From positions 1 through 19,609 of the forward strand of contig JASBYY010000050.1 in assembly GCA_029983675.1 (NCBI GenBank): a DNA stretch of 19,609 bases. Reading direction: 5' to 3'. Under the pieces are notes generated by a model that was not told the DNA's origin, did not search any database, and was given only the letters and a program-made list of their open reading frames with translations. The translations under genes and the position numbers were made by a program. This DNA comes from Bacteroidales bacterium. Its GTDB lineage: Bacteria; Bacteroidota; Bacteroidia; Bacteroidales; F082. This document shows positions 7,848 through 14,198 of this stretch, in pieces. Each line of letters begins with the position of its first letter. Positions within the stretch are counted from its first letter, which is position 1.

Positions 7848-8290
7848 ATGAAAAAACACCTGACCAAAGTCCTATTTTTACTTGTTTTGACAATGGTTTC
7901 ATTAGTCGCCAAAGCACAGGTTGGCTCCATGACGGGCGACTGGACCACCATCAATGATAAAACGAAAAAGCCACAAGCCGTTGTGCATATTGCCAAGGCT
8001 ACGGACGGTTATTATTATGGTAAAATCTGCGGCATATACGATGCAAAAGGATGTTTGATAGAAAGTCCTTATCCTGAAGAAGTGAAAAATTCATCGGCAT
8101 GACGGTGCTTATCAAGCTCAAACCGAGTGGCAAGGATTTGAAAGGCAGTGCCATGGATCCGGCAAACGGAAAGATTTACCACGGCAAAGCCAGCTACGAT
8201 GCCAATGAAGACCGCTTGGTACTACGCGGTTCCATCGACAAATGGGGCATCTTGGGACGTTCGCAAACTTGGGTTAGATATAGAAAATGA
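7848..8290 (+). pseudogene. DUF2147-family secreted protein, split by a one-base frameshift
   Basis: The first part (7848-8102, 84 codons) begins with a signal peptide (MKKHLTKVLFLL... ending AKAQ). It continues GDWTTINDKTKKPQAVVHI and GYYYGKICGIYD, which match the start of DUF2147 proteins. The second part (8099-8290, 63 codons) holds the rest of the domain: IGMTVLIKL (first residues read upstream of its ATG), MDPANGKIYHGKASYD and the C-terminal LGRSQTWVRYR. Adding one base to the A-run at 8085-8089 joins them into about 147 residues, the usual size of this family. The first frame's TGA overlaps the second frame's ATG as ATGA (8099-8102), so coupled re-initiation is conceivable, but the second half would lack a signal peptide. 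The function of DUF2147 is not known. Alternatives to a dead gene are a sequencing error in a homopolymer or programmed slippage. Confidence 0.75.
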
Positions 8291-8351
8291 CACCGAAAAA
8301 CCTTCTGTGGGTTCGGCTGTTGTTCCCATGTCGGCAGTTTCTTAAAAACAC

Positions 8352-8510
8352 TCACACGTCGAACTTAAACTCAGGGTCGATCCAGCCTGTATCTTCTTTT
8401 AAAAGGTCAAATTCTTCACCCGTCAGCTTATCGACAACGTGAACCGTGCCTTTGATGTCATCGTATGTAAACGTATAGCGTTTATTATGATTTTCTTCAA
8501 CCATGGTCAT
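8352..8510 (-). CDS. Small conserved-looking protein of 52 residues, function unknown
   Basis: The minus-strand frame from ATG 8510 to TGA 8352-8354 gives an acidic soluble protein beginning MTMVEENHNKRYTFTYDDIK and ending GWIDPEFKFDV. A second ATG at 8504 would give 50 residues. Support for a real gene is the TAnnTTTG box 24 nt upstream, coding-like composition (alternating charged and aromatic residues, few rare codons), and its fit between the ends of two neighbours. Predicted strands such as RYTFTYDD and GTVHVVDK, followed by a TGEEFDLLKED turn-helix, suggest a compact alpha/beta fold. There is no signal peptide, membrane segment or Cys. I do not recognise the family. It is convergent with the DUF2147-like gene, 61 bp away. 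Confidence 0.65.
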   Translation of the reverse strand: MTMVEENHNKRYTFTYDDIKGTVHVVDKLTGEEFDLLKEDTGWIDPEFKFDV

Positions 8511-8533
8511 ATCCGGAATATTGATTTATGCTG

Positions 8534-8541
8534 CAAAAATA
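8534..8541 (-). promoter_or_regulatory. -7 box of the 52-residue gene
   Basis: The minus strand reads TATTTTTG (TAnnTTTG), 24 nt before the ATG at 8510. Confidence 0.5.
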
Positions 8542-8578
8542 CATCTTTTTTCAGAAGCGGTCACGGATGAGTTGCGAC

Positions 8579-9292
8579 CTATCTTCTTCCCTTTCTACCT
8601 TCCACAATGCGTGCAAATTTGTTCTTCGAACGTCTGAATGAAGAAAAAGTAGTCGTACTTCCCGCCTTGGGGCCTTTCAAAGTGAATATCTTCGATAAAG
8701 AAGCAATAAAACCACCATCTTCATCGCTTTCATCGATTTTTCCATATTTGTTCTTTTTCGCGGCAAAGATGATGATATTATCGATATACCAACTGTTGAC
8801 GTATTGTCCCTCGCCTGAGAAAAACAGGCAGAAATGCACGTCTTTGTTCCCCCATTCCTGCATGTCGAAAGTGAGCAAATACTGGCTTTGGTCGATGCTG
8901 CCCATAAGGGTGTCGCTCCAAATGGTGGTCCAGTCATTCTCGCCTTGGGCCGTAGCCACCCCGATAACAGCATTGATATTGCCATGGCAGGCATCGAAGA
9001 AATGGTTGAACTGAAAATAGATGTAGTCGTACTTGTGAAGCTCCACCATAGGAGAAACCAATCGTGTGGTCCCTGCGAAATTGATGTCGGGCACCATTTG
9101 CAGCTCCCGCGACTTGCAACCTGCATGGGCGGAATTTGAAATGTACCACACCGCCCACTCATCGCCTTTCACGTCCCATCCCTCTTCCAGCCATGGGCTA
9201 AAGAAGCCCTCGCACAACACCACGTCGCCGCGTTGTGCAACAACTTCCAAAGTCAGAAACAACAGGAACAGGACGATTGGACAACGTCTCAT
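8579..9292 (-). CDS. Secreted jelly-roll (choice-of-anchor J / cleaved-adhesin-like) protein
   Basis: A 237-residue exported protein. Residues 1-19 are a signal peptide (MRRCPIVLFLLFLTLEVVAQ). Residues ~28-180 show the pattern of MAM/ConA-like jelly-roll domains found in Bacteroidota surface proteins: an opening EGFF..W.EEGW, a W-containing second strand, LVSPMVEL, then YIYFQFNHFF and the closing NSWYIDNIIIF. After about residue 185 the protein changes character: an acidic stretch (DESDEDGG) and then a strongly basic tail (FRRSKNKF...GRKGRR). There is no T9SS-type C-terminal domain or lipobox, so whether it stays periplasmic or is released is unknown. The domain is often a carbohydrate- or protein-binding module, but no catalytic residues can be claimed. 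It ends with TAG and has its own promoter. Monocistronic by position. Confidence 0.75.
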   Translation of the reverse strand: MRRCPIVLFLLFLTLEVVAQRGDVVLCEGFFSPWLEEGWDVKGDEWAVWYISNSAHAGCKSRELQMVPDINFAGTTRLVSPMVELHKYDYIYFQFNHFFDACHGNINAVIGVATAQGENDWTTIWSDTLMGSIDQSQYLLTFDMQEWGNKDVHFCLFFSGEGQYVNSWYIDNIIIFAAKKNKYGKIDESDEDGGFIASLSKIFTLKGPKAGSTTTFSSFRRSKNKFARIVEGRKGRR

Positions 9293-9319
9293 CTCGAACG
9301 GCTTTCAATTATCATGGCA

Positions 9320-9327
9320 CAAAGGTA
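9320..9327 (-). promoter_or_regulatory. -7 box of the secreted jelly-roll gene
   Basis: The minus strand reads TACCTTTG (TAnnTTTG), 27 nt before the ATG at 9292. Confidence 0.5.
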
Positions 9328-9456
9328 TTGAAAATAGCCGAACGTTATCAAGTATGCTGTTAATAAGCATTACAAGGGTGTTTTCCTGGATGGCTTCATT
9401 CTGACAGGAGCCTCTTGGCCAACCATGATTTATCGCTTCGATAAGTTATGGTCTTA

Positions 9457-9658
9457 GAAGCTGTTTTGAATGGTTTCGGATTGAGTTGATAGGGATTTTT
9501 GAGTACATTTTGTTCATTGTGGAGCGTGACATAGCGGGCTATGTGAGCGAGACAATGGGCAAAATGAGCCAAAAAGACCATCAAATCAACCGAAAACAAA
9601 GGAAAAAAATCCGAAATAATTCAATAATAACTTTGTTGTAAGAATTCAAAACAGCTTC
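9457..9658. mobile_element. MITE-like element, copy 1 (202 bp, perfect 15-bp terminal inverted repeats)
   Basis: The left end GAAGCTGTTTTGAAT (9457-9471) is the exact reverse complement of the right end ATTCAAAACAGCTTC (9644-9658). Both ends are flanked by TTA (9454-9456 and 9659-9661), consistent with a 3-bp target duplication. The interior has no credible coding frame. It includes a 7-bp perfect hairpin ACATAGC/GCTATGT (9529-9544) and a segment shared with the copies at 17665-18073 and 19408-19536 (CAAAATGAGCC, ATCAACCGAAAACAAAG, ACTTTGTTG). No transposase is present in the window, so it would need one in trans. It fills most of the 423-bp gap between the jelly-roll gene and radA; 9328-9453 holds nothing else that I recognise. 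Confidence 0.7.
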
Positions 9659-9672
9659 TTAGCATTTTTATC

Positions 9673-9680
9673 TATTTTTG
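9673..9680 (+). promoter_or_regulatory. -7 box of radA
   Basis: TATTTTTG matches TAnnTTTG, 35 nt before the radA ATG. The MITE-like element ends only 14 nt upstream, so the -33 region of this promoter falls inside the element's right terminal repeat. Confidence 0.6.
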
Positions 9681-9715
9681 TACAATAAATGCAAACAACA
9701 AGAAAACCATAAGAA

Positions 9716-11092
9716 ATGGCAGCTATTGGGAAATCTGTTTTTTTCTGTACGGAATGCGGCAACGAGTCGCCGAAATGGTTTGGGAAATGCCCAGCCTGCG
9801 GCGCGTGGAACACTTGCAGGGAGGAAAGCGTGGCCACAGGCAAAATGGCAAAAGCAGCAAAACCTTCCATCGATTTTGGGATGGAAAAAACAGTTCCTGT
9901 ACCCATTTGCGACATCAGCAATGTAAAGGAGCAACGCATCGTATTGCCATATACCGAAATGAACCGTGTATTGGGTGGCGGCATCGTTCCCGGCTCTTCC
10001 ATACTTTTGGGCGGAGAACCCGGCATAGGCAAATCGACGTTATTATTGCAAATCGCCATACAGCTGAACGACAAAAAGATCCTTTATGTTTCGGGCGAGG
10101 AAAGCCAGACACAAATCAAGATGCGAGCTGACCGCATCGGCATTCATAACGAGCACTGCTTCATCTTGACAGAGACAGACACGCAGGCCATTTTGAATCA
10201 TTTCAAGACAGTGAAACCCGACATCATGGTCATCGACTCGATACAAACGCTGGAATCGCCTTATGTGGATTCTTCCGCCGGCAGCCTGACCCAGATTCGT
10301 GAGACGGCGGCTGAAATGAACCGGATAGCAAAAACCTATAACGTGCCTGTTTTTCTTATCGGACATATCACGAAGGATGGCACCATAGCCGGACCAAAGG
10401 TGTTGGAACATATTGTCGATACGGTCCTGCAATTCGAAGGCGACCGCCATTATGGGTTCCGCATTCTGCGCACCATAAAAAACCGTTTCGGGCCCTCTTC
10501 GGAACTGGGCATTTTCGAAATGAACGCCGATGGTTTACGCGAGGTCACCAACCCCAGCGAAATCCTGCTGTCGCAGCGTGACGAGGAAGTCAGCGGCATC
10601 GCCATTGCCGCTACCCTCGAAGGTCAGCGTGCCATGCTCATCGAAACACAGTCGTTGGTAAGCACAGCCGCATACGGCACACCGCAACGCTCGGCAACCG
10701 GATTCGATATCCGCAGATTGAACATGTTGCTCGCCGTGTTGGAAAAAAGAGCAGGCTTCCGCCTTTCATCGAAAGACGTGTTTCTGAACATCGCCGGCGG
10801 CATACGCGTTGACGACCCGGCCATCGACATGGCCGTCATCGCCGCAGTGCTATCGTCAAATGCCGACATCCCAATCCCTTCGCACTATACCTTTGCCGCC
10901 GAAGTGGGACTTTCGGGCGAAATACGTGCCGTCAACCGCATTGAAACACGGATTGCCGAAGCCGACAAATTGGGGTTTGAAAAGATCTTTATCTCAAAAT
11001 ACAATCATAAAGGATTGAACACCAAAAACCTACGAATCAAAGTCGTGCCGGTGGCTTCGGTCTATGATTTGGCCACCGAGTTGTTCGGATGA
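9716..11092 (+). CDS. radA: DNA repair protein RadA (branch-migration ATPase)
   Basis: A 458-residue RecA-like ATPase that promotes branch migration during recombinational repair. The N-terminal C4 zinc finger is CTECGNESPKWFGKCPACG with Cys 11, 14, 25 and 28. Walker A GEPGIGKS is at 100-107 and Walker B MVIDSIQ at 171-177. The RadA-specific KNRFG motif is at 255-259. The remaining ~170 residues are the Lon protease-like domain (IAGGIRVDDPAIDMAVIAAV and GLSGEIRAVNRIETRI). Length matches the family (about 450-460). The ATG at 9716 places the zinc finger at residue 11, as expected. Expression likely starts at the TAnnTTTG box 35 nt upstream. trkA starts 77 bp after the stop without a strong terminator between them, so read-through is possible. 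Confidence 0.97.
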   Translation: MAAIGKSVFFCTECGNESPKWFGKCPACGAWNTCREESVATGKMAKAAKPSIDFGMEKTVPVPICDISNVKEQRIVLPYTEMNRVLGGGIVPGSSILLGGEPGIGKSTLLLQIAIQLNDKKILYVSGEESQTQIKMRADRIGIHNEHCFILTETDTQAILNHFKTVKPDIMVIDSIQTLESPYVDSSAGSLTQIRETAAEMNRIAKTYNVPVFLIGHITKDGTIAGPKVLEHIVDTVLQFEGDRHYGFRILRTIKNRFGPSSELGIFEMNADGLREVTNPSEILLSQRDEEVSGIAIAATLEGQRAMLIETQSLVSTAAYGTPQRSATGFDIRRLNMLLAVLEKRAGFRLSSKDVFLNIAGGIRVDDPAIDMAVIAAVLSSNADIPIPSHYTFAAEVGLSGEIRAVNRIETRIAEADKLGFEKIFISKYNHKGLNTKNLRIKVVPVASVYDLATELFG

Positions 11093-11169
11093 GAGAGAAC
11101 GCCGATTTTTTTCGCACATTGGAATTTTTTTTCTAACATTGCGCATTGTAACACAGAAAGACAAGAAAT

Positions 11170-12510
11170 ATGAATATCATTATTGCAGGTGACGGTGAAG
11201 TGGGAAAGCATCTGGCGGAAGCGTTGGTAAACGGCAACCATAACATCACCATCGTTGACCCTCACGAAGAGTTGCTGAAAATGATGGGCTCGCACACCGA
11301 CCTGATGACCATCTTGGGTGACTCCACTTCGGTATCGGTGCTTGAACGTGCCAATATCAGGAACGCCGACCTCGTCATGGCCGTGCTGCACGACGAGCAC
11401 ATCAACCTGCTGACAGGCATTCTGGCAAAAAAATTAGGCGCAAAAAAAGTCATCGCACGAGTCAACACCATGGAAAACCTGAAGACCGAAATGTGGCGTA
11501 TCTATCAGGACCTTGGCATTGACGGCATGATGTCGCCCGAAGATATCGCCGCCCAGGAAGTGGTTTCACTCTTGGATAAGAACGCCACCCTCGAAGCCTA
11601 CGATTTTGCAGGAGGACAACTGAAACTGTTCATGGTGAAACTTGAATCGGAATCTGAACTCATCGGGAAAACTATGGATGAAACCATGCAGCAGTACCAA
11701 CACATCGACTTCCGTATCGTTGCCATGAACCGGCGCAAAAACACCTTCGTGCCGCAAAGCGATGCAGTTCTTCAAGTCGGAGACCTGGTGTATGTCATAT
11801 CAAAGCCTTTGGCCGTCAAGGAAATCCTGTCGCTCAGCGGAAAAAAAGCCAATGCCATCCACAATGTGATGATTGTCGGCGGTGGACGCGTGGGAAGACT
11901 AATTGCCAAACGGCTCGAAAGCACATTCAATATCAGGGTGTTGGAAATCAATAAAGACAAGAGCGTGGATTTGACCAACTATTTATCGGAAGCACTGGTC
12001 ATCAATGGCGATGCCACCGACATCGATCTGCTCGAAGAAGAAGGCATCGAAAAAATAGACGCTTTTATCGCCGTCACCAACAACACGGAGACCAACATCC
12101 TCACCTGTCTTCAATCCAAGACTTACGGTGTGAAGATGACCGTCGCTTTGGTGGAGGACACCGATTACATAGAGATTTCGCAAAGTCTGGGTATCGACTC
12201 TATCATCAACAAGAAACTCATTGCCGCTAGCTATTTGGTGCGCCATACTTTGGGTGCCAATGTTTCACAACTGAAATTCCTGAGCAGCATCGATGCCGAT
12301 ATTGTGGAATACGAAGTGAGCGAAGGCTCTGCAGTGACACGTAGCCCCATTGGGAGCCTGCGCATTCCCGACAACGCCGTGATTTGCGGTTTCTCGCATG
12401 ATGGCGAGAGCTTTATCGTTTCCGACGATTCGCAGATTCAGGCCGACGACCGCGTTGTGGTCTTCACCCTCCCCGATGCCGTAGCTTCCGTAGAAAAATT
12501 GTTCCATTGA
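11170..12510 (+). CDS. trkA: Trk potassium uptake regulatory subunit TrkA
   Basis: A 446-residue cytoplasmic gating subunit that binds NAD(H)/nucleotides and controls the TrkH channel. It has two tandem RCK repeats. The first Rossmann core opens MNIIIAGDGEVG with GxGxxG at residues 7-12 and an acidic residue after strand 2 (IVD, Asp30). The second opens VMIVGGGRVG with the glycine motif at 237-242. Each is followed by a TrkA-C domain (around 145-220 and 370-446, with VGDLVYVIS and ADDRVVVFTL at the ends). Length is typical (E. coli TrkA 458). trkH starts 4 bp after the stop, so the two are translated from one message. A near-consensus TAACATTG at 11134-11141 could be its own promoter, though one base is off. 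Confidence 0.95.
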   Translation: MNIIIAGDGEVGKHLAEALVNGNHNITIVDPHEELLKMMGSHTDLMTILGDSTSVSVLERANIRNADLVMAVLHDEHINLLTGILAKKLGAKKVIARVNTMENLKTEMWRIYQDLGIDGMMSPEDIAAQEVVSLLDKNATLEAYDFAGGQLKLFMVKLESESELIGKTMDETMQQYQHIDFRIVAMNRRKNTFVPQSDAVLQVGDLVYVISKPLAVKEILSLSGKKANAIHNVMIVGGGRVGRLIAKRLESTFNIRVLEINKDKSVDLTNYLSEALVINGDATDIDLLEEEGIEKIDAFIAVTNNTETNILTCLQSKTYGVKMTVALVEDTDYIEISQSLGIDSIINKKLIAASYLVRHTLGANVSQLKFLSSIDADIVEYEVSEGSAVTRSPIGSLRIPDNAVICGFSHDGESFIVSDDSQIQADDRVVVFTLPDAVASVEKLFH

Positions 12511-12514
12511 CACG

Positions 12515-14032
12515 ATGATTTCCGACCCAAATACCAATTCAGTCCATTACAACGGAAAAGAACAAAGAAACGACCAGGAAAGAAAAAAGAAAATCCTCGT
12601 CTTTTTCAGGGTTCAGGGATTCTTATTGCTTATCGAAGGACTTTTCATGCTCGCCGTGCTTCCTGTCACATGGCTGCATCACGGCATTTACGCCTACAGT
12701 ATGCCTTTTTCGGCACTGATCACCTTGCTGACGAGTTTCATTTTGTTTGTGGTTTCGCACAAAGCCAAGGGTTTTCCCTTCACCCGCCATAATGGTGTTG
12801 TCATCGTTTCTTTTTCATGGATCACATTGGCTCTTTTCGGCAGTCTTCCTTATTTAATCGGACAAACACTTCCCAATTTTACCGATGCCTTTTTCGAAGC
12901 CATGTCGGGTTTCACCACGACCGGTTCTACCATGATTGCCAATGTAGAATCCGTTCCCAAAGACATCTTGCTTTGGCGCAGCCTGACACAATGGATGGGT
13001 GGGTTCGGCATCATCGCTTTCTCCATCACCATACTTCCTCTTCTTAGTTTGAGCGGGATGCAACTATTCGTTTCCGAAATGAACGGACTAACCTACGACA
13101 AACTACATCCACGCATCATGCACACCACCCGTTGGATATGGGGATTGTATTTGTTTTTCACCCTTTTAGAGATACTTTTGCTGCGATCGGGCGACATGGA
13201 TCTGTTCGATGCAGTCTGCCATTCCATGAGCACCTTGTCTTCGGGTGGTTTTTCGACCAAGAACAACAGCATTGCCGGTTTCTCCAACTATTCGCAAATC
13301 GTCATCATCTGCTTTATGGTGCTATCGGGATGCAACTTTTCGCTGCTATTGCTTTCGCTAAGCCGCAAACCTTTTGCCATCTTCAAAAATCAGGAATTTC
13401 AACGCTTCATCAGCGGCATAGTGCTATTCGGTGTTGTGTTTGCCATCATACTCATAGTGGGGAAAGGATCTTCGGCAGGTTCGGCGGTGCGAGAGGGGTT
13501 TTTCAGTGTCATCTCCATTCTGACAACGACAGGATTCTTCGTCTCTGACTATCTGATTTGGCCGCAAATCCTTTGGACTATCCTTATTTTCCTCATGTTT
13601 GTCGGTGCCTGTTCCGGCTCCACATCGGGAGGTATTAAGATCATCAGGATGATGATTTTTATTAAAAACGCATTTTTAGAACTGAAACGCATTTTACACC
13701 CCAATGCCATCATCCCCGTCAAAGTCAATGGGAAAGCATTGTCGAGCAATGTCATCATGAAAAACTCAACTTTCGTTTTTGTCTATATTTTGATTTTTTT
13801 GGCAGGCATGTTGGCCTTACATGCTCAAGGCATTGACTACGTCACTGCATTTAGTGCTTCCATCGCTAATCTGAGCAATATCGGGACGGGCTTTGGAAGG
13901 GTCGGACCGGGTGGCACTTACGCCTTTATGCCACAACTTTCAAAATGGATTCTCACACTGTTCATGCTGTTGGGAAGAATCGAGTTGTTCACGCTGATTT
14001 TTCTGTTTTCAAAGAATTTCTGGAAACGGTGA
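12515..14032 (+). CDS. trkH: Trk potassium transporter membrane subunit TrkH
   Basis: A 505-residue inner-membrane potassium channel-like subunit. After a polar N-terminus (residues 1-25) come about ten membrane spans arranged as four M1-P-M2 repeats. The four selectivity-filter loops are visible: TTTGST at 134-139, SSGGFST at 242-248, TTTGFF at 337-342 and NIGTGFG at 455-461, each with the invariant glycine. GSTSGGIKIIR at 368-378 is the conserved intramembrane loop that gates the pore. The ATG lies 4 bp after the trkA stop. The N-terminus is somewhat long; an internal start is possible but no upstream signal favours one. A 7-bp hairpin lies 17 bp past the stop, and convergent transcription comes from the S46 peptidase gene. 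Confidence 0.95.
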   Translation: MISDPNTNSVHYNGKEQRNDQERKKKILVFFRVQGFLLLIEGLFMLAVLPVTWLHHGIYAYSMPFSALITLLTSFILFVVSHKAKGFPFTRHNGVVIVSFSWITLALFGSLPYLIGQTLPNFTDAFFEAMSGFTTTGSTMIANVESVPKDILLWRSLTQWMGGFGIIAFSITILPLLSLSGMQLFVSEMNGLTYDKLHPRIMHTTRWIWGLYLFFTLLEILLLRSGDMDLFDAVCHSMSTLSSGGFSTKNNSIAGFSNYSQIVIICFMVLSGCNFSLLLLSLSRKPFAIFKNQEFQRFISGIVLFGVVFAIILIVGKGSSAGSAVREGFFSVISILTTTGFFVSDYLIWPQILWTILIFLMFVGACSGSTSGGIKIIRMMIFIKNAFLELKRILHPNAIIPVKVNGKALSSNVIMKNSTFVFVYILIFLAGMLALHAQGIDYVTAFSASIANLSNIGTGFGRVGPGGTYAFMPQLSKWILTLFMLLGRIELFTLIFLFSKNFWKR

Positions 14033-14049
14033 CAAAGGTCTTGCCTTTC

Positions 14050-14069
14050 TATGGGCCATCATGCCCATA
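14050..14069 (+). terminator. Stem-loop downstream of trkH (possible weak terminator)
   Basis: TATGGGC (14050-14056) pairs with GCCCATA (14063-14069) around the loop CATCAT. No T-run follows, so it may act with the adjacent palindrome at 14076-14162 rather than as a standard intrinsic terminator. Confidence 0.35.
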
Positions 14070-14075
14070 CGAAAA

Positions 14076-14162
14076 GTTAGTCATGCCACGCAGATTCCGG
14101 AACAGCTCCGTGTCAGGCACGGAATGAGGTAGTCCAGAATGACTTAGTGCGGCATGACTAAC
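14076..14162. repeat. Compound palindromic repeat between trkH and the S46 peptidase gene
   Basis: The outer arms GTTAGTCATGCC (14076-14087) and GGCATGACTAAC (14151-14162) are exact reverse complements. Inside, TCCGTGTCAGGCACGGA (14107-14123) forms a second hairpin that is the reverse complement of the core of the repeat at 17830-17857. The whole is about 87 bp with no coding potential. It lies between converging genes, where it could hinder read-through from either side. Confidence 0.6.
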
Positions 14163-14198
14163 GTGTAATGATATTCTGGGAATATCCCAAACGAATTC

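Noticed and set aside
8291..8345. Extension of the DUF2147-like protein in another frame to a TAA at 8343-8345
   Set aside because: The family-typical C-terminus TWVRYR ends at the TGA at 8288-8290; continuing needs another frame change without support.
9396..9599. 67-codon minus-strand frame inside MITE-like copy 1 as a transposase remnant
   Set aside because: The frame is not kept in copies 2 and 3 and has no transposase motif.
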